Positions 16,841 through 24,507 of a stretch of DNA of 64,000 nucleotides are shown piece by piece. The position numbers were made by a program, and so were the translations under genes. This stretch comes from Aestuariibius violaceus (lineage in GTDB: Bacteria > Pseudomonadota > Alphaproteobacteria > Rhodobacterales > Rhodobacteraceae): positions 1,336,888 through 1,400,887 of the forward strand of contig NZ_JBFONT020000001.1 in assembly GCF_040779325.2 (NCBI RefSeq), in the 5' to 3' direction. Each line of letters starts with the position of its first letter. Within the stretch, counting starts at the first letter, position 1. The notes below the pieces were generated by a model. That model made no database searches. It saw only the letters and a list, made by a program, of their open reading frames with translations, and was not told where the DNA came from.

Positions 16841-17497
16841 TCAGTTGGTTTGCGATCCGGCCTTCATCCCCGGCATCGCCGCCTTCTTCAGCGCGTCGAG
16901 CTTGGCGCGCAGCCGCTGGCGGCGGCGGTTCTGATGCGCCCGGATCACCGGCAGGGACAGGTAATAGATGACCGTCGCGGTGACGATCCCCGGAAGGATC
17001 CCGCCGACCAGATACGGCACGAAGACCTCGTCATTGAAGCGTGCCAGGCGTGCCCATTCCATCGTGTCGGCGGTGAAAATCGCCAGGAAATTGTCCCACA
17101 GGTCGGCGCCCGCATCGGCGAATTTGCGCATCAGCGACACGCTCACCTCGGGGTCCGGGCGCGTCCCCAGCAGGAAATGACCGGTATTCAAAGAGATGAC
17201 GCCGATCGGCACATAGGTCAGCGGGTTGCCGAAGAACGTCGCGAGCAGAGCGGCCAGAATATTGCCGCGCATCACCTTGGCGATGATCGCGGCCACGATG
17301 AAATGCAGGCCGTAGAACGGCGTAAAGGTGACAAACACCCCCGCCCAGATGCCGCGGCTGATCTTCTCGGGCGTGTCGGGCAGGCGGCGCAGGCGCAGCT
17401 TGATGTATTCGAACGCCCGTGCCCAGCCGCCGCGCGGCCAAAGCGCCTCGGCCACGATCTGCACGACACCTCGCCTGTCCCGGCGTTTGAAGACCAA
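16841..17497 (-). CDS. DUF2062 membrane protein
   Basis: 218 residues. A basic N-terminus (MVFKRRDRRG) is followed by the DUF2062 pattern: TPEKISRGIWAGVFVTFTPF, YGLHFIVAAIIAKVMRGN, and FFGNPLTYVPIG, where the GNPLT motif is characteristic. Hydrophobic helices continue, ending in a basic tail. Function unknown; commonly found beside rsh/pdxJ in alphaproteobacteria, as here. Confidence 0.9.
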   Translation of the reverse strand: MVFKRRDRRGVVQIVAEALWPRGGWARAFEYIKLRLRRLPDTPEKISRGIWAGVFVTFTPFYGLHFIVAAIIAKVMRGNILAALLATFFGNPLTYVPIGVISLNTGHFLLGTRPDPEVSVSLMRKFADAGADLWDNFLAIFTADTMEWARLARFNDEVFVPYLVGGILPGIVTATVIYYLSLPVIRAHQNRRRQRLRAKLDALKKAAMPGMKAGSQTN

Positions 17498-17574
17498 CTG
17501 CCCGTTCCTCTCTCTGCGGCGCCCCTACGCCGCATGTAACCACTTAGTGCCCCGGTGCCTACGGGGCCAGAATG

Positions 17575-19767
17575 TCAATTCTGCGTCGCGAGCTCGGTTT
17601 CCTTGCGGCGCGTGCCGGTCTCGGGATGCGTCTGCACCGCCTCGGCCGGGCTGACCCGCGTCGGGTCGCGCAGGCGGGCGATGGCGGCCACGTCGCTATC
17701 GGCCTCGAGCGCGGTCATCACCGTGTGCAGATGCGCCGCGTCGCGCAGGTCCACATCAATGGTGATCCGGTAATAATCCGGCTTGCGATCCAGAAATTTG
17801 AGGTCGGAGATATTCGCCGATTGCTCGGCGATCAATGTGCAAATACGTCCCAGAACGCCTGTCGCGTTGGAGATGGTGAGGTCCAGTGTCACCGTATTGA
17901 CCGCCGGGTGCTTGCCCTCGTGCCACTGCAGGTCGACCCAGCGATCGGCCTGTTCCTCGTACTGGGCGAGCGCCTCGCAATCGATGGCATGAACGACGAC
18001 GCCCTGACCGCGGAAGGTGATGCCCACGATCCGCTCGCCCGGCACCGGCTGGCAGCAGGCGGCGCGACCAAAGCTCTGATCGGCGATCAGGCCAACGACG
18101 GCCCGGGTCCCGTCGATCTCGTCGCCCTCGTGTTCGGCAAGCTCGGGATAGATCGCCGCCACGACCTCCCGCGCGGTAATCTCGGCCGAACCGAGGCGGG
18201 CCAGCATCTCGGGCATCGAGGGCAGGCCCAGCGTCTTCGCCGCCGTCCTGAGCGCCTTGTCGGTGGCGCGCTTGCCCACATGTTCGAACGCCACGCGGGC
18301 GAGCTCGCGGCCCAGCCGGACGAACCGCTCGCGGTCCTCCTCGCGCAGGGCCTTGCGGATCGCCGACTTGGCGCGGCCCGTCACCGCGATATCGATCCAG
18401 CTGACCTGCGGGCGCTGGCCTTCCGCCGTGATGATCTCCACCGACTGCCCGTTCTTCAGCCGGGTCCAGAGCGGCACGCGGATACTGTCCACCTTGGCGC
18501 CGACGCAGGCATGGCCGATCCGCGTGTGGATCGCATAGGCAAAGTCGATCGGGGTGGCGCCCCGGGGCAGCTTGATCACATCGCCCTTCGGCGTGAAGCA
18601 GAAGACCTGGTCCTGATACATCTCGAGCTTCACCGCCTCGAGGAATTCGTCATGGTCGCCTTCCGCATCCAGCCGTTCGGTCAGGGCCGAGATCCACTTC
18701 TGCGGATCGACGGCAAAGGGGTTCTCCACCCGTTCCCCGTCGCGATAGGACCAGTGCGCGGCAACCCCGCTTTCGGCGACCTCGTTCATCTGGCGGGTGC
18801 GGATCTGCACCTCCACCCGCTTGCCGTCGCGCCCCGAGACCGTCGTGTGGATCGAGCGATAGCCGTTCGACTTGGGCTGGCTGATATAATCCTTGAACCG
18901 CCCCGGCACCGCGCGCCAGCGCTGGTGGATCGCGCCGAGAACACGGTAACAATCCGCCTCTTGCCGGCAGATGATGCGAAAGCCGTAGATGTCGGACAGG
19001 CGCGAGAATGACTGTTCCTTCTCCTGCATCTTGCGCCAGATCGAATAGGGCTTCTTCGCGCGGCCATAGACCTCGGCCTCGATCCCCTCGGCGGCAAGCA
19101 GCACGCGGATATCCATCGTGATCTTGGTGATCACGTCGCCGCTTTCCTTCTGCAGCGTGATGAAGCGGCGGATGATCGACGACCGGCCTTCCGGGTTCAG
19201 CACGCGGAACGCCAGATCCTCCAGCTCCTCCCGCATCCACTGCATCCCCATCCGGCCGGCGAGCGGCGCATAGATCTCCATCGTCTCGCGGGCTTTCTGG
19301 GCCTGTTTCTCCGGCTTCATTGCCTTGATGGTGCGCATGTTGTGCAGCCGGTCCGCCAGCTTGACCAGCGTGACCCGCAGATCCTTCGACGTCGCCATGA
19401 AGAGCTTGCGGAAGTTTTCGGCCTGCTTGCTTTCCGACGACGACAGCTGAAGGTTGGTCAGCTTGGTGACGCCATCGACCAGCTCGGCAATCTCGGTGCC
19501 GAAGCGCGTCTCGATATCGCGGTAAGAGGCGCGGGTATCCTCGATCGTGTCATGGAGAAGCGCGGTGACGATCGAGGCATCGTCCATCTGCTGTTCTGTC
19601 AGGATCGCGGCAACCGCAACCGGATGGGTAAAGTAGGGCTCGCCGGATCGGCGGAACTGGCCCTCATGCGCCGCCTCGCCATAGGCGAATGCGTCGCGGA
19701 TCAGCGCCTCGTTCGTGTGCGGGTTATAATTGCGGACAAGGGTGACGAGATCGTCAGCGTCGATCAT
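17575..19767 (-). CDS. rsh: Bifunctional (p)ppGpp synthetase/hydrolase
   Basis: Long RelA/SpoT homologue, 730 residues, that makes and degrades (p)ppGpp. The N-terminal HD hydrolase domain has HEGQFRRSGEPYFTHP and TALLHDTIEDT (HD at about residues 72-73). The synthetase domain includes GRAKKPYSIWRKMQ and YGFRIICRQ. The TGS domain is around VFCFTPKGDVIKLPRGATP, and a C-terminal ACT domain is present. The intact HD motif suggests real hydrolase activity. rpoZ is 18 bp upstream and likely cotranscribed. Confidence 0.96.
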   Translation of the reverse strand: MIDADDLVTLVRNYNPHTNEALIRDAFAYGEAAHEGQFRRSGEPYFTHPVAVAAILTEQQMDDASIVTALLHDTIEDTRASYRDIETRFGTEIAELVDGVTKLTNLQLSSSESKQAENFRKLFMATSKDLRVTLVKLADRLHNMRTIKAMKPEKQAQKARETMEIYAPLAGRMGMQWMREELEDLAFRVLNPEGRSSIIRRFITLQKESGDVITKITMDIRVLLAAEGIEAEVYGRAKKPYSIWRKMQEKEQSFSRLSDIYGFRIICRQEADCYRVLGAIHQRWRAVPGRFKDYISQPKSNGYRSIHTTVSGRDGKRVEVQIRTRQMNEVAESGVAAHWSYRDGERVENPFAVDPQKWISALTERLDAEGDHDEFLEAVKLEMYQDQVFCFTPKGDVIKLPRGATPIDFAYAIHTRIGHACVGAKVDSIRVPLWTRLKNGQSVEIITAEGQRPQVSWIDIAVTGRAKSAIRKALREEDRERFVRLGRELARVAFEHVGKRATDKALRTAAKTLGLPSMPEMLARLGSAEITAREVVAAIYPELAEHEGDEIDGTRAVVGLIADQSFGRAACCQPVPGERIVGITFRGQGVVVHAIDCEALAQYEEQADRWVDLQWHEGKHPAVNTVTLDLTISNATGVLGRICTLIAEQSANISDLKFLDRKPDYYRITIDVDLRDAAHLHTVMTALEADSDVAAIARLRDPTRVSPAEAVQTHPETGTRRKETELATQN

Positions 19768-19785
19768 GCCACCCCCATATCCGGG

Positions 19786-20139
19786 TCAGCTCTGGCCTTG
19801 CGCTTCCATCAGCGCGCGCAAGAGCTTTTCCTCGTCCATGTCGTCCTGCTGGGGCCTGTCGGTCTCCTGTCCCATCAGCAGCGCCATGGCGTCTTCTTCC
19901 GGCTCGTCGACCTCGATCTGGGTCTGATGGGCCTCGATCATCCGCTCGCGCAGATCGTCGGCCTGCTGCGTCTCCTCGGCGATCTCGCGCAGGGCGACGA
20001 CCGGGTTCTTGTCGTTGTCGCGGTCGACCGTCAGCGGAGAGCCGGTGGCGAGCTCCCGCGCCCGGTGCGAGGCGAGCATCACAAGCTCGAACCGGTTCGG
20101 AACTTTATCGACGCAGTCTTCGACGGTGACGCGGGCCAT
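19786..20139 (-). CDS. rpoZ: RNA polymerase omega subunit
   Basis: 117 residues starting MARVTVEDCVDKVPNRFELV, the invariant omega N-terminus. ASHRARELATGS and KNPVVALREIAEE follow, with an acidic, methionine-rich C-terminal extension usual in Rhodobacterales. Omega promotes beta' folding and, in E. coli, forms part of a ppGpp site. Its position directly ahead of rsh is a common arrangement. Confidence 0.97.
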   Translation of the reverse strand: MARVTVEDCVDKVPNRFELVMLASHRARELATGSPLTVDRDNDKNPVVALREIAEETQQADDLRERMIEAHQTQIEVDEPEEDAMALLMGQETDRPQQDDMDEEKLLRALMEAQGQS

Positions 20140-20219
20140 AGGGTACTCCGGCTGGTTTGCGTAAGGCGGAAATCAGCGACATAAGGCGTTGAAAGGGGAT
20201 TGACAAGGCCTGTTTCGCC

Positions 20220-20825
20220 TTATGCGGGCGGGAAAACAGCGTCGAGCGTGGCGTCAATCACCGCCTGAAGCGCGCCCCGATCCGCCCCCGCTTCCGCCAG
20301 CACCACCATGCCGTTTACCGCCGCCGTCAAGGCCAGTGCCCTTTGCCGGTCCCGGGGCGTCGGATTGCCATCACCGGTCAGCAGCCGTTCCATCTGCATG
20401 ACGAAGCCCCCATTCGCCCGATCAAGCGCCGCGGCCACGTCTGCGCGCGGCTCCGGTTGTTCAAGGGTCGTCCGGCAGCGCAGGCAGCCATTCGGTGCGT
20501 CGGGATCGGCCAGCCGGTCGGCACTGGCCGTCAGCGTCTCCGCAACCGCCTCGCGGGGGGAAAGGCCCTTGGCCAGTGTTGCGTCCACACGGGCGTGGAA
20601 GCGATCCGCATAAGTGCCCAGCGCCCGGGCCAGCAACGCCTCCTTATCCCCATAGAGCTTGTAGAACGACGCGCGCGCCGCTCCCGTTGCATCCGTCAGG
20701 TCGCTTAAAGACGTACCGGCGAACCCCTTCCGCCAGAACAGATCCGTCACCGTGTCGATCAACGCGGCCTCGTCAAAGCTCCGGGGGCGACCCCGCGGAC
20801 GCTCTTCGCGGAATTGTGAACTCAT
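20220..20825 (-). CDS. TetR/AcrR-family transcriptional regulator
   Basis: 201 residues. The N-terminal helix-turn-helix is RGRPRSFDEAALIDTVTDLF, then GTSLSDLTDATGAARASFYK, the TetR signature. The C-terminal ligand domain contains APNGCLRCRTTLEQPEP, a Cys-x-x-Cys-like spot typical of one TetR subgroup. It is transcribed away from the secreted cupin gene at 20897, with an operator-like palindrome between them, so autoregulation and control of the cupin are likely. Ligand unknown. Confidence 0.92.
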   Translation of the reverse strand: MSSQFREERPRGRPRSFDEAALIDTVTDLFWRKGFAGTSLSDLTDATGAARASFYKLYGDKEALLARALGTYADRFHARVDATLAKGLSPREAVAETLTASADRLADPDAPNGCLRCRTTLEQPEPRADVAAALDRANGGFVMQMERLLTGDGNPTPRDRQRALALTAAVNGMVVLAEAGADRGALQAVIDATLDAVFPPA

Positions 20826-20827
20826 CG

Positions 20828-20854
20828 GTCTATTATTTCCGTCCGATTATAGAC
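20828..20854. promoter_or_regulatory. Putative TetR operator
   Basis: GTCTATTAT (20828-20836) faces ATTATAGAC (20846-20854), an inverted repeat with 8 of 9 positions matching around a 9-base centre. It begins 2 bp upstream of the tetR start and is 42 bp ahead of the cupin ATG. This is the placement expected for a shared operator of the divergent pair. Confidence 0.55.
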
Positions 20855-20896
20855 TAGCCAGTTCATATACGACCCGTGATGAAGAAGGAGCAACTC

Positions 20897-21322
20897 ATGA
20901 TCGTGTTACGCGCTGCAATTCTGGCCGGTCTTCTGGCAGGGGGCGCCATGGCCCAGGGGGTGGAAACCCGAACCCTCGACGCGATGGCGCTGAACGCCCA
21001 CCCGTCCTTCGACGGCGTCTCGGCCGCGTTCGTCACCGGCGCTTTCGACGCCGATGGCCTCTATGCCGCCAATTCGGTGATGCAAGAGGGCGCCGTCTTC
21101 CCGCCCCACAGCCACCCCGATGAGCGCCTTTCGCTCGTGGTCGACGGCGTGATGTTCCTCGGCACGGGCGAGACGATCGATCCCGCAACCGAAATCCGGA
21201 TCGAGGCCGGAAGCCTCGTTCTGACCCCGGCAGGCACCGTCCATTACATGATCGCCCGCGAAGGCGATGTGCGCATCCTCGAAATCGGCTCAGGCCCGTC
21301 CGGCACCGCCTTCCCGGGCTAA
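20897..21322 (+). CDS. Secreted cupin-domain protein
   Basis: 141 residues with a signal peptide (MIVLRAAILAGLLAGGAMAQ). The cupin core is PHSHPDERLSLVVDGVMF (metal-binding histidines and Glu) and then GSLVLTPAGTVHYMIA with the second-motif His. The start at 20897 follows a strong AAGGAG; an upstream GTG/ATG pair would only extend the leader with charged residues. Periplasmic small-molecule binding or an enzyme; substrate unknown. Probably regulated by the adjacent TetR protein. Confidence 0.85.
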   Translation: MIVLRAAILAGLLAGGAMAQGVETRTLDAMALNAHPSFDGVSAAFVTGAFDADGLYAANSVMQEGAVFPPHSHPDERLSLVVDGVMFLGTGETIDPATEIRIEAGSLVLTPAGTVHYMIAREGDVRILEIGSGPSGTAFPG

Positions 21323-21406
21323 TCGGCGGGTCCCCTCGCAGGGGCCGTTCAGGAGTGGATTCTTCCCCCCGTCCACCCTAGCTCTGGTGGAAAGGAGATC
21401 CGCGCC

Positions 21407-23416
21407 ATGACCAACCCCCTGCTCGACACCTGGGATACGCCGTTCGGCCTGCCGCCCTTCGACCGCATCACCGATGACGCCTTCGCGCCCGCCATGGACA
21501 AGGCGCTCGAGCAGGGCAGGGCCGAGATCGCGCGGATCGCCGAAAACGACGAGGCGCCGACCTTCGCGAACACGATTGAAGCAATGGAAGTCGCGGGCGA
21601 TGCGCTCAGCAAGACGGCCTCCACCTTCTACGGCATCGCTTCCGCCGACAGCACCGATACCCGCGAGGCGCTGCAGCGGGACTTTTCCCCGAAGCTTTCC
21701 GCCTATTCCTCCGATATCACCGCCAACCGCCCGCTCTTCGACCGGATCGAGGCGGTCTGGCAGGCGCGCGACACCCTCGACCTCACCGAAGAACAGCACC
21801 GCCTTCTCTACCTCACCCGCCGCAACTTCGTCCGCTCGGGCGCCAAGCTGGAAGGCGCCGAGGCCGACCGCCTGAAAGAGATCAAGAGCCGGTTGGCCAC
21901 CCTCGGCACCCAGTTCACCCAGAACCTCCTCGCCGACGAACGCAGCTGGACCCTGCCGCTCAAAGAGGACCAGATGCAGGGCCTCCCCGACTTCGTCCGC
22001 GACGCGGCCCGCGCCGCAGGCGGGGAGGACGGCCCCGTCATCACCCTCTCCCGGTCGCTCATCGTGCCCTTCCTGCAATTCTCCGATCGTCGTGACCTGC
22101 GCGAAACCGCCTGGCGCGCCTGGACATCCCGCGGCGCCAATGGCGGCGACACCGATAACCGCGCCATCGCCGCCGAAATCCTGCAGCTTCGCCACGAACG
22201 CGCGCAGCTTCTGGGCTACGACACCTTCGCCGATTACAAGCTGGAGACCGAGATGGCCGGCACCCCCGCCGCCGTCCGCGACCTGTTGATGCAGGTCTGG
22301 GAACCGGCCAAGGCCCAGGCCCTCGCCGATCAGGAGCATCTGACACTCCTCCTCCATTCCGACGGGTTCGACGGCCCGCTCGAACCCTGGGACTGGCGCT
22401 ACTACACCGAGAAGCGCCGCGCGAAGGAACACGACCTCGATGAGGCTGCGCTCAAGCCCTATCTCAAGCTCGACAACATGATCGACGCGGCGTTCGACAC
22501 CGCCAACCGCCTCTTCGGGCTCGAGTTCAAACCCGTCGACCTGCCCCTCTACCATGAGGATTGCCGCGCCTGGGACATCACCCGCGACGGCCGCCATATG
22601 GCGCTTTTCATCGGGGACTACTTCGCCCGGCCCTCCAAGCGCTCCGGCGCCTGGTGCACCACCTTCCGCGACCAGCAGAGCTTTGAGGGGGAGATCCGCC
22701 CGATCGTCCTCAACGTCTGCAATTTCGCGAAATCCGACCCCGCGCTTCTGTCCTTCGACGATGCACGCACGCTGTTCCACGAATTCGGCCACGCCCTGCA
22801 CCACATCCTGTCCGACGTGACCTATGAAAGCCTCTCGGGCACTTCCGTCGCCCGCGACTTCGTCGAGCTTCCCTCCCAGCTCTACGAACACTGGCTCGAA
22901 GTGCCCGAGGTCCTGCAAAAGCACGCCCGCCACGCGACGACGGACGAGCCGATGCCCGAGGACCTCCTCCAGCGGCTGCTCAACGCCGCGACCTTCGACA
23001 TGGGCTTCCAGACCGTCGAATACCTCGCCTCGGCCCTCGTCGACTTGGGCTTCCACGACCGGGAGCCGCCCGCTGACCCGATGCAGCGCCAGGCCGAGAT
23101 CCTCGAGGAAATCGGCCTGCCCCACGCCATCCCCATGCGCCACGCCACGCCCCACTTCGCCCATGTCTTCGCGGGCGACGGCTATTCCTCGGGCTACTAC
23201 AGCTACATGTGGTCCGAGGTGATGGATGCCGACGCCTTCGCCGCCTTCGAGGAAACCGGCGACCCGTTCGACGACGGGATGGCCAAGGCGCTGGAGGACA
23301 ACATCCTCTCCAAAGGCGGTACCGAAGAGGCCGAAGACCTCTACACCGACTTTCGTGGCCGCCTGCCGGGGGTCGACGCGCTCCTGAAGGGCAGGGGCCT
23401 CGACAAGGCAGCATGA
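21407..23416 (+). CDS. dcp: M3-family zinc oligopeptidase (Dcp-like)
   Basis: 669 residues, a thimet-oligopeptidase family metallopeptidase that cleaves short peptides in the cytoplasm. The zinc site LFHEFGHALHHIL has HEFGH at about residues 458-462. The C-terminal YSSGYYSYMWSEVMDADAF contains the substrate-binding Tyr/Gly loop typical of M3. No signal peptide. The length fits peptidyl-dipeptidase Dcp or oligopeptidase A. Its stop overlaps the following acetyltransferase start (ATGA). Confidence 0.93.
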   Translation: MTNPLLDTWDTPFGLPPFDRITDDAFAPAMDKALEQGRAEIARIAENDEAPTFANTIEAMEVAGDALSKTASTFYGIASADSTDTREALQRDFSPKLSAYSSDITANRPLFDRIEAVWQARDTLDLTEEQHRLLYLTRRNFVRSGAKLEGAEADRLKEIKSRLATLGTQFTQNLLADERSWTLPLKEDQMQGLPDFVRDAARAAGGEDGPVITLSRSLIVPFLQFSDRRDLRETAWRAWTSRGANGGDTDNRAIAAEILQLRHERAQLLGYDTFADYKLETEMAGTPAAVRDLLMQVWEPAKAQALADQEHLTLLLHSDGFDGPLEPWDWRYYTEKRRAKEHDLDEAALKPYLKLDNMIDAAFDTANRLFGLEFKPVDLPLYHEDCRAWDITRDGRHMALFIGDYFARPSKRSGAWCTTFRDQQSFEGEIRPIVLNVCNFAKSDPALLSFDDARTLFHEFGHALHHILSDVTYESLSGTSVARDFVELPSQLYEHWLEVPEVLQKHARHATTDEPMPEDLLQRLLNAATFDMGFQTVEYLASALVDLGFHDREPPADPMQRQAEILEEIGLPHAIPMRHATPHFAHVFAGDGYSSGYYSYMWSEVMDADAFAAFEETGDPFDDGMAKALEDNILSKGGTEEAEDLYTDFRGRLPGVDALLKGRGLDKAA

Positions 23417-24432
23417 CGGGGGCGCATCCTGTGCCGCTCACCATCCGTGATCTCGAACCGGCCGACCTTGATGTCGCCGCCGGGCTGCTTCTCGAAGACG
23501 CCCGGCAAAGGCAAGCGGCGAACCCGACCCTGTGGACACTCGCCGCCAAAGCCCGTGACAAGATCACAGCCACGATCAGCGCCGCGCTGGGGCAGGACAA
23601 TCCGCCGTTCCGCCAGAAGTGGCTCCTGGCCGAGGCCGACGGTGAGGCCATCGGCATCACACACACGATCCTGCTGCCGGTTCCCCCCATCTATGCCGGC
23701 GCGTTCGGGCGCCCCGGCCTCATCATGGAGGATTGCTTCCTCCGCGACGATGCGCCCGACGGGACGCTGCAAACGCTCTTCGAGGCCGCCGAGGCAGATC
23801 TGATCGAGGCTGGTGCAAGGATCCTCCTTGGCTCCTCCGTGCCGGGCGGCGTCTGGGAGCAGGCCTACGCGGCGCCGGATTACGACCCGCTGACCCTGTA
23901 CTTCGCGAAGACAGGGCTCCGCTCCCCGCAAGAGCTCCAGGACGTCCGCCCCGCCAATGCCGCCGACGTCCCGGCCATCGTGGCGTCCAGCGCGGAGAAC
24001 CGGCAGATCCTCTTCGACCTCAACGCATTCTGGAAACCGCATCCCGACGCAGATGCGCGGTTCGGTGCGTGGATGGAGAAAAGCCTGACCCTCCCCGATC
24101 GCGACATGTTCGTCTCAGAGGTAGGCGATACCGTCACCGGCTACGCCATCTCACAACCGGCCACGCCGCTGCACTTCCCGCCGCCGCACGACATCAGCGC
24201 CATCGGCGTGATCGACGACTACTACCACAGTGACCTGGCAGACCCCGAAAGGCTCCAGAACGACGGCGGTGCAGCGGCCTCGCTCTTACAACCGGCCGAA
24301 GCCGCGCTTCAGGCGCGGGGAAACACCGCCGCGCTGGTCGTTTGCCCCGCCGCCTGGCTCTCAAAGATCGCAATCCTCAAGGACGCTGGCTACGAAAACG
24401 CCATCACCTGGTTCAAGAAACGGCAGGTTTGA
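23413..24432 (+). CDS. GNAT-family acetyltransferase
   Basis: 339 residues beginning MTGAHPVPLTIRDLEPADLD, the usual first strand and helix of a GNAT domain. At this length it may carry two GNAT-like halves: GEAIGITHTILLP in the first, then a second beginning about residue 175 (VRPANAADVPAIVASSAENR) with a C-terminal CPAAWLSKIAILKDAGYEN. The start codon overlaps the dcp stop (ATGA), so the genes are translationally coupled. Acceptor substrate unknown. Confidence 0.75.
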   Translation: MTGAHPVPLTIRDLEPADLDVAAGLLLEDARQRQAANPTLWTLAAKARDKITATISAALGQDNPPFRQKWLLAEADGEAIGITHTILLPVPPIYAGAFGRPGLIMEDCFLRDDAPDGTLQTLFEAAEADLIEAGARILLGSSVPGGVWEQAYAAPDYDPLTLYFAKTGLRSPQELQDVRPANAADVPAIVASSAENRQILFDLNAFWKPHPDADARFGAWMEKSLTLPDRDMFVSEVGDTVTGYAISQPATPLHFPPPHDISAIGVIDDYYHSDLADPERLQNDGGAAASLLQPAEAALQARGNTAALVVCPAAWLSKIAILKDAGYENAITWFKKRQV

Positions 24433-24507
24433 AGGGGATCCGGAAGCCCGCAGAACCTCTGGCGCAGATCGTCAAACCGACGGCCGGCGGCCACAGATCG
24501 CGCCATT

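Noticed and set aside
21290..23164. 624-codon minus-strand frame
   Set aside because: Antisense to the M3 peptidase gene, which has an intact HEFGH site.
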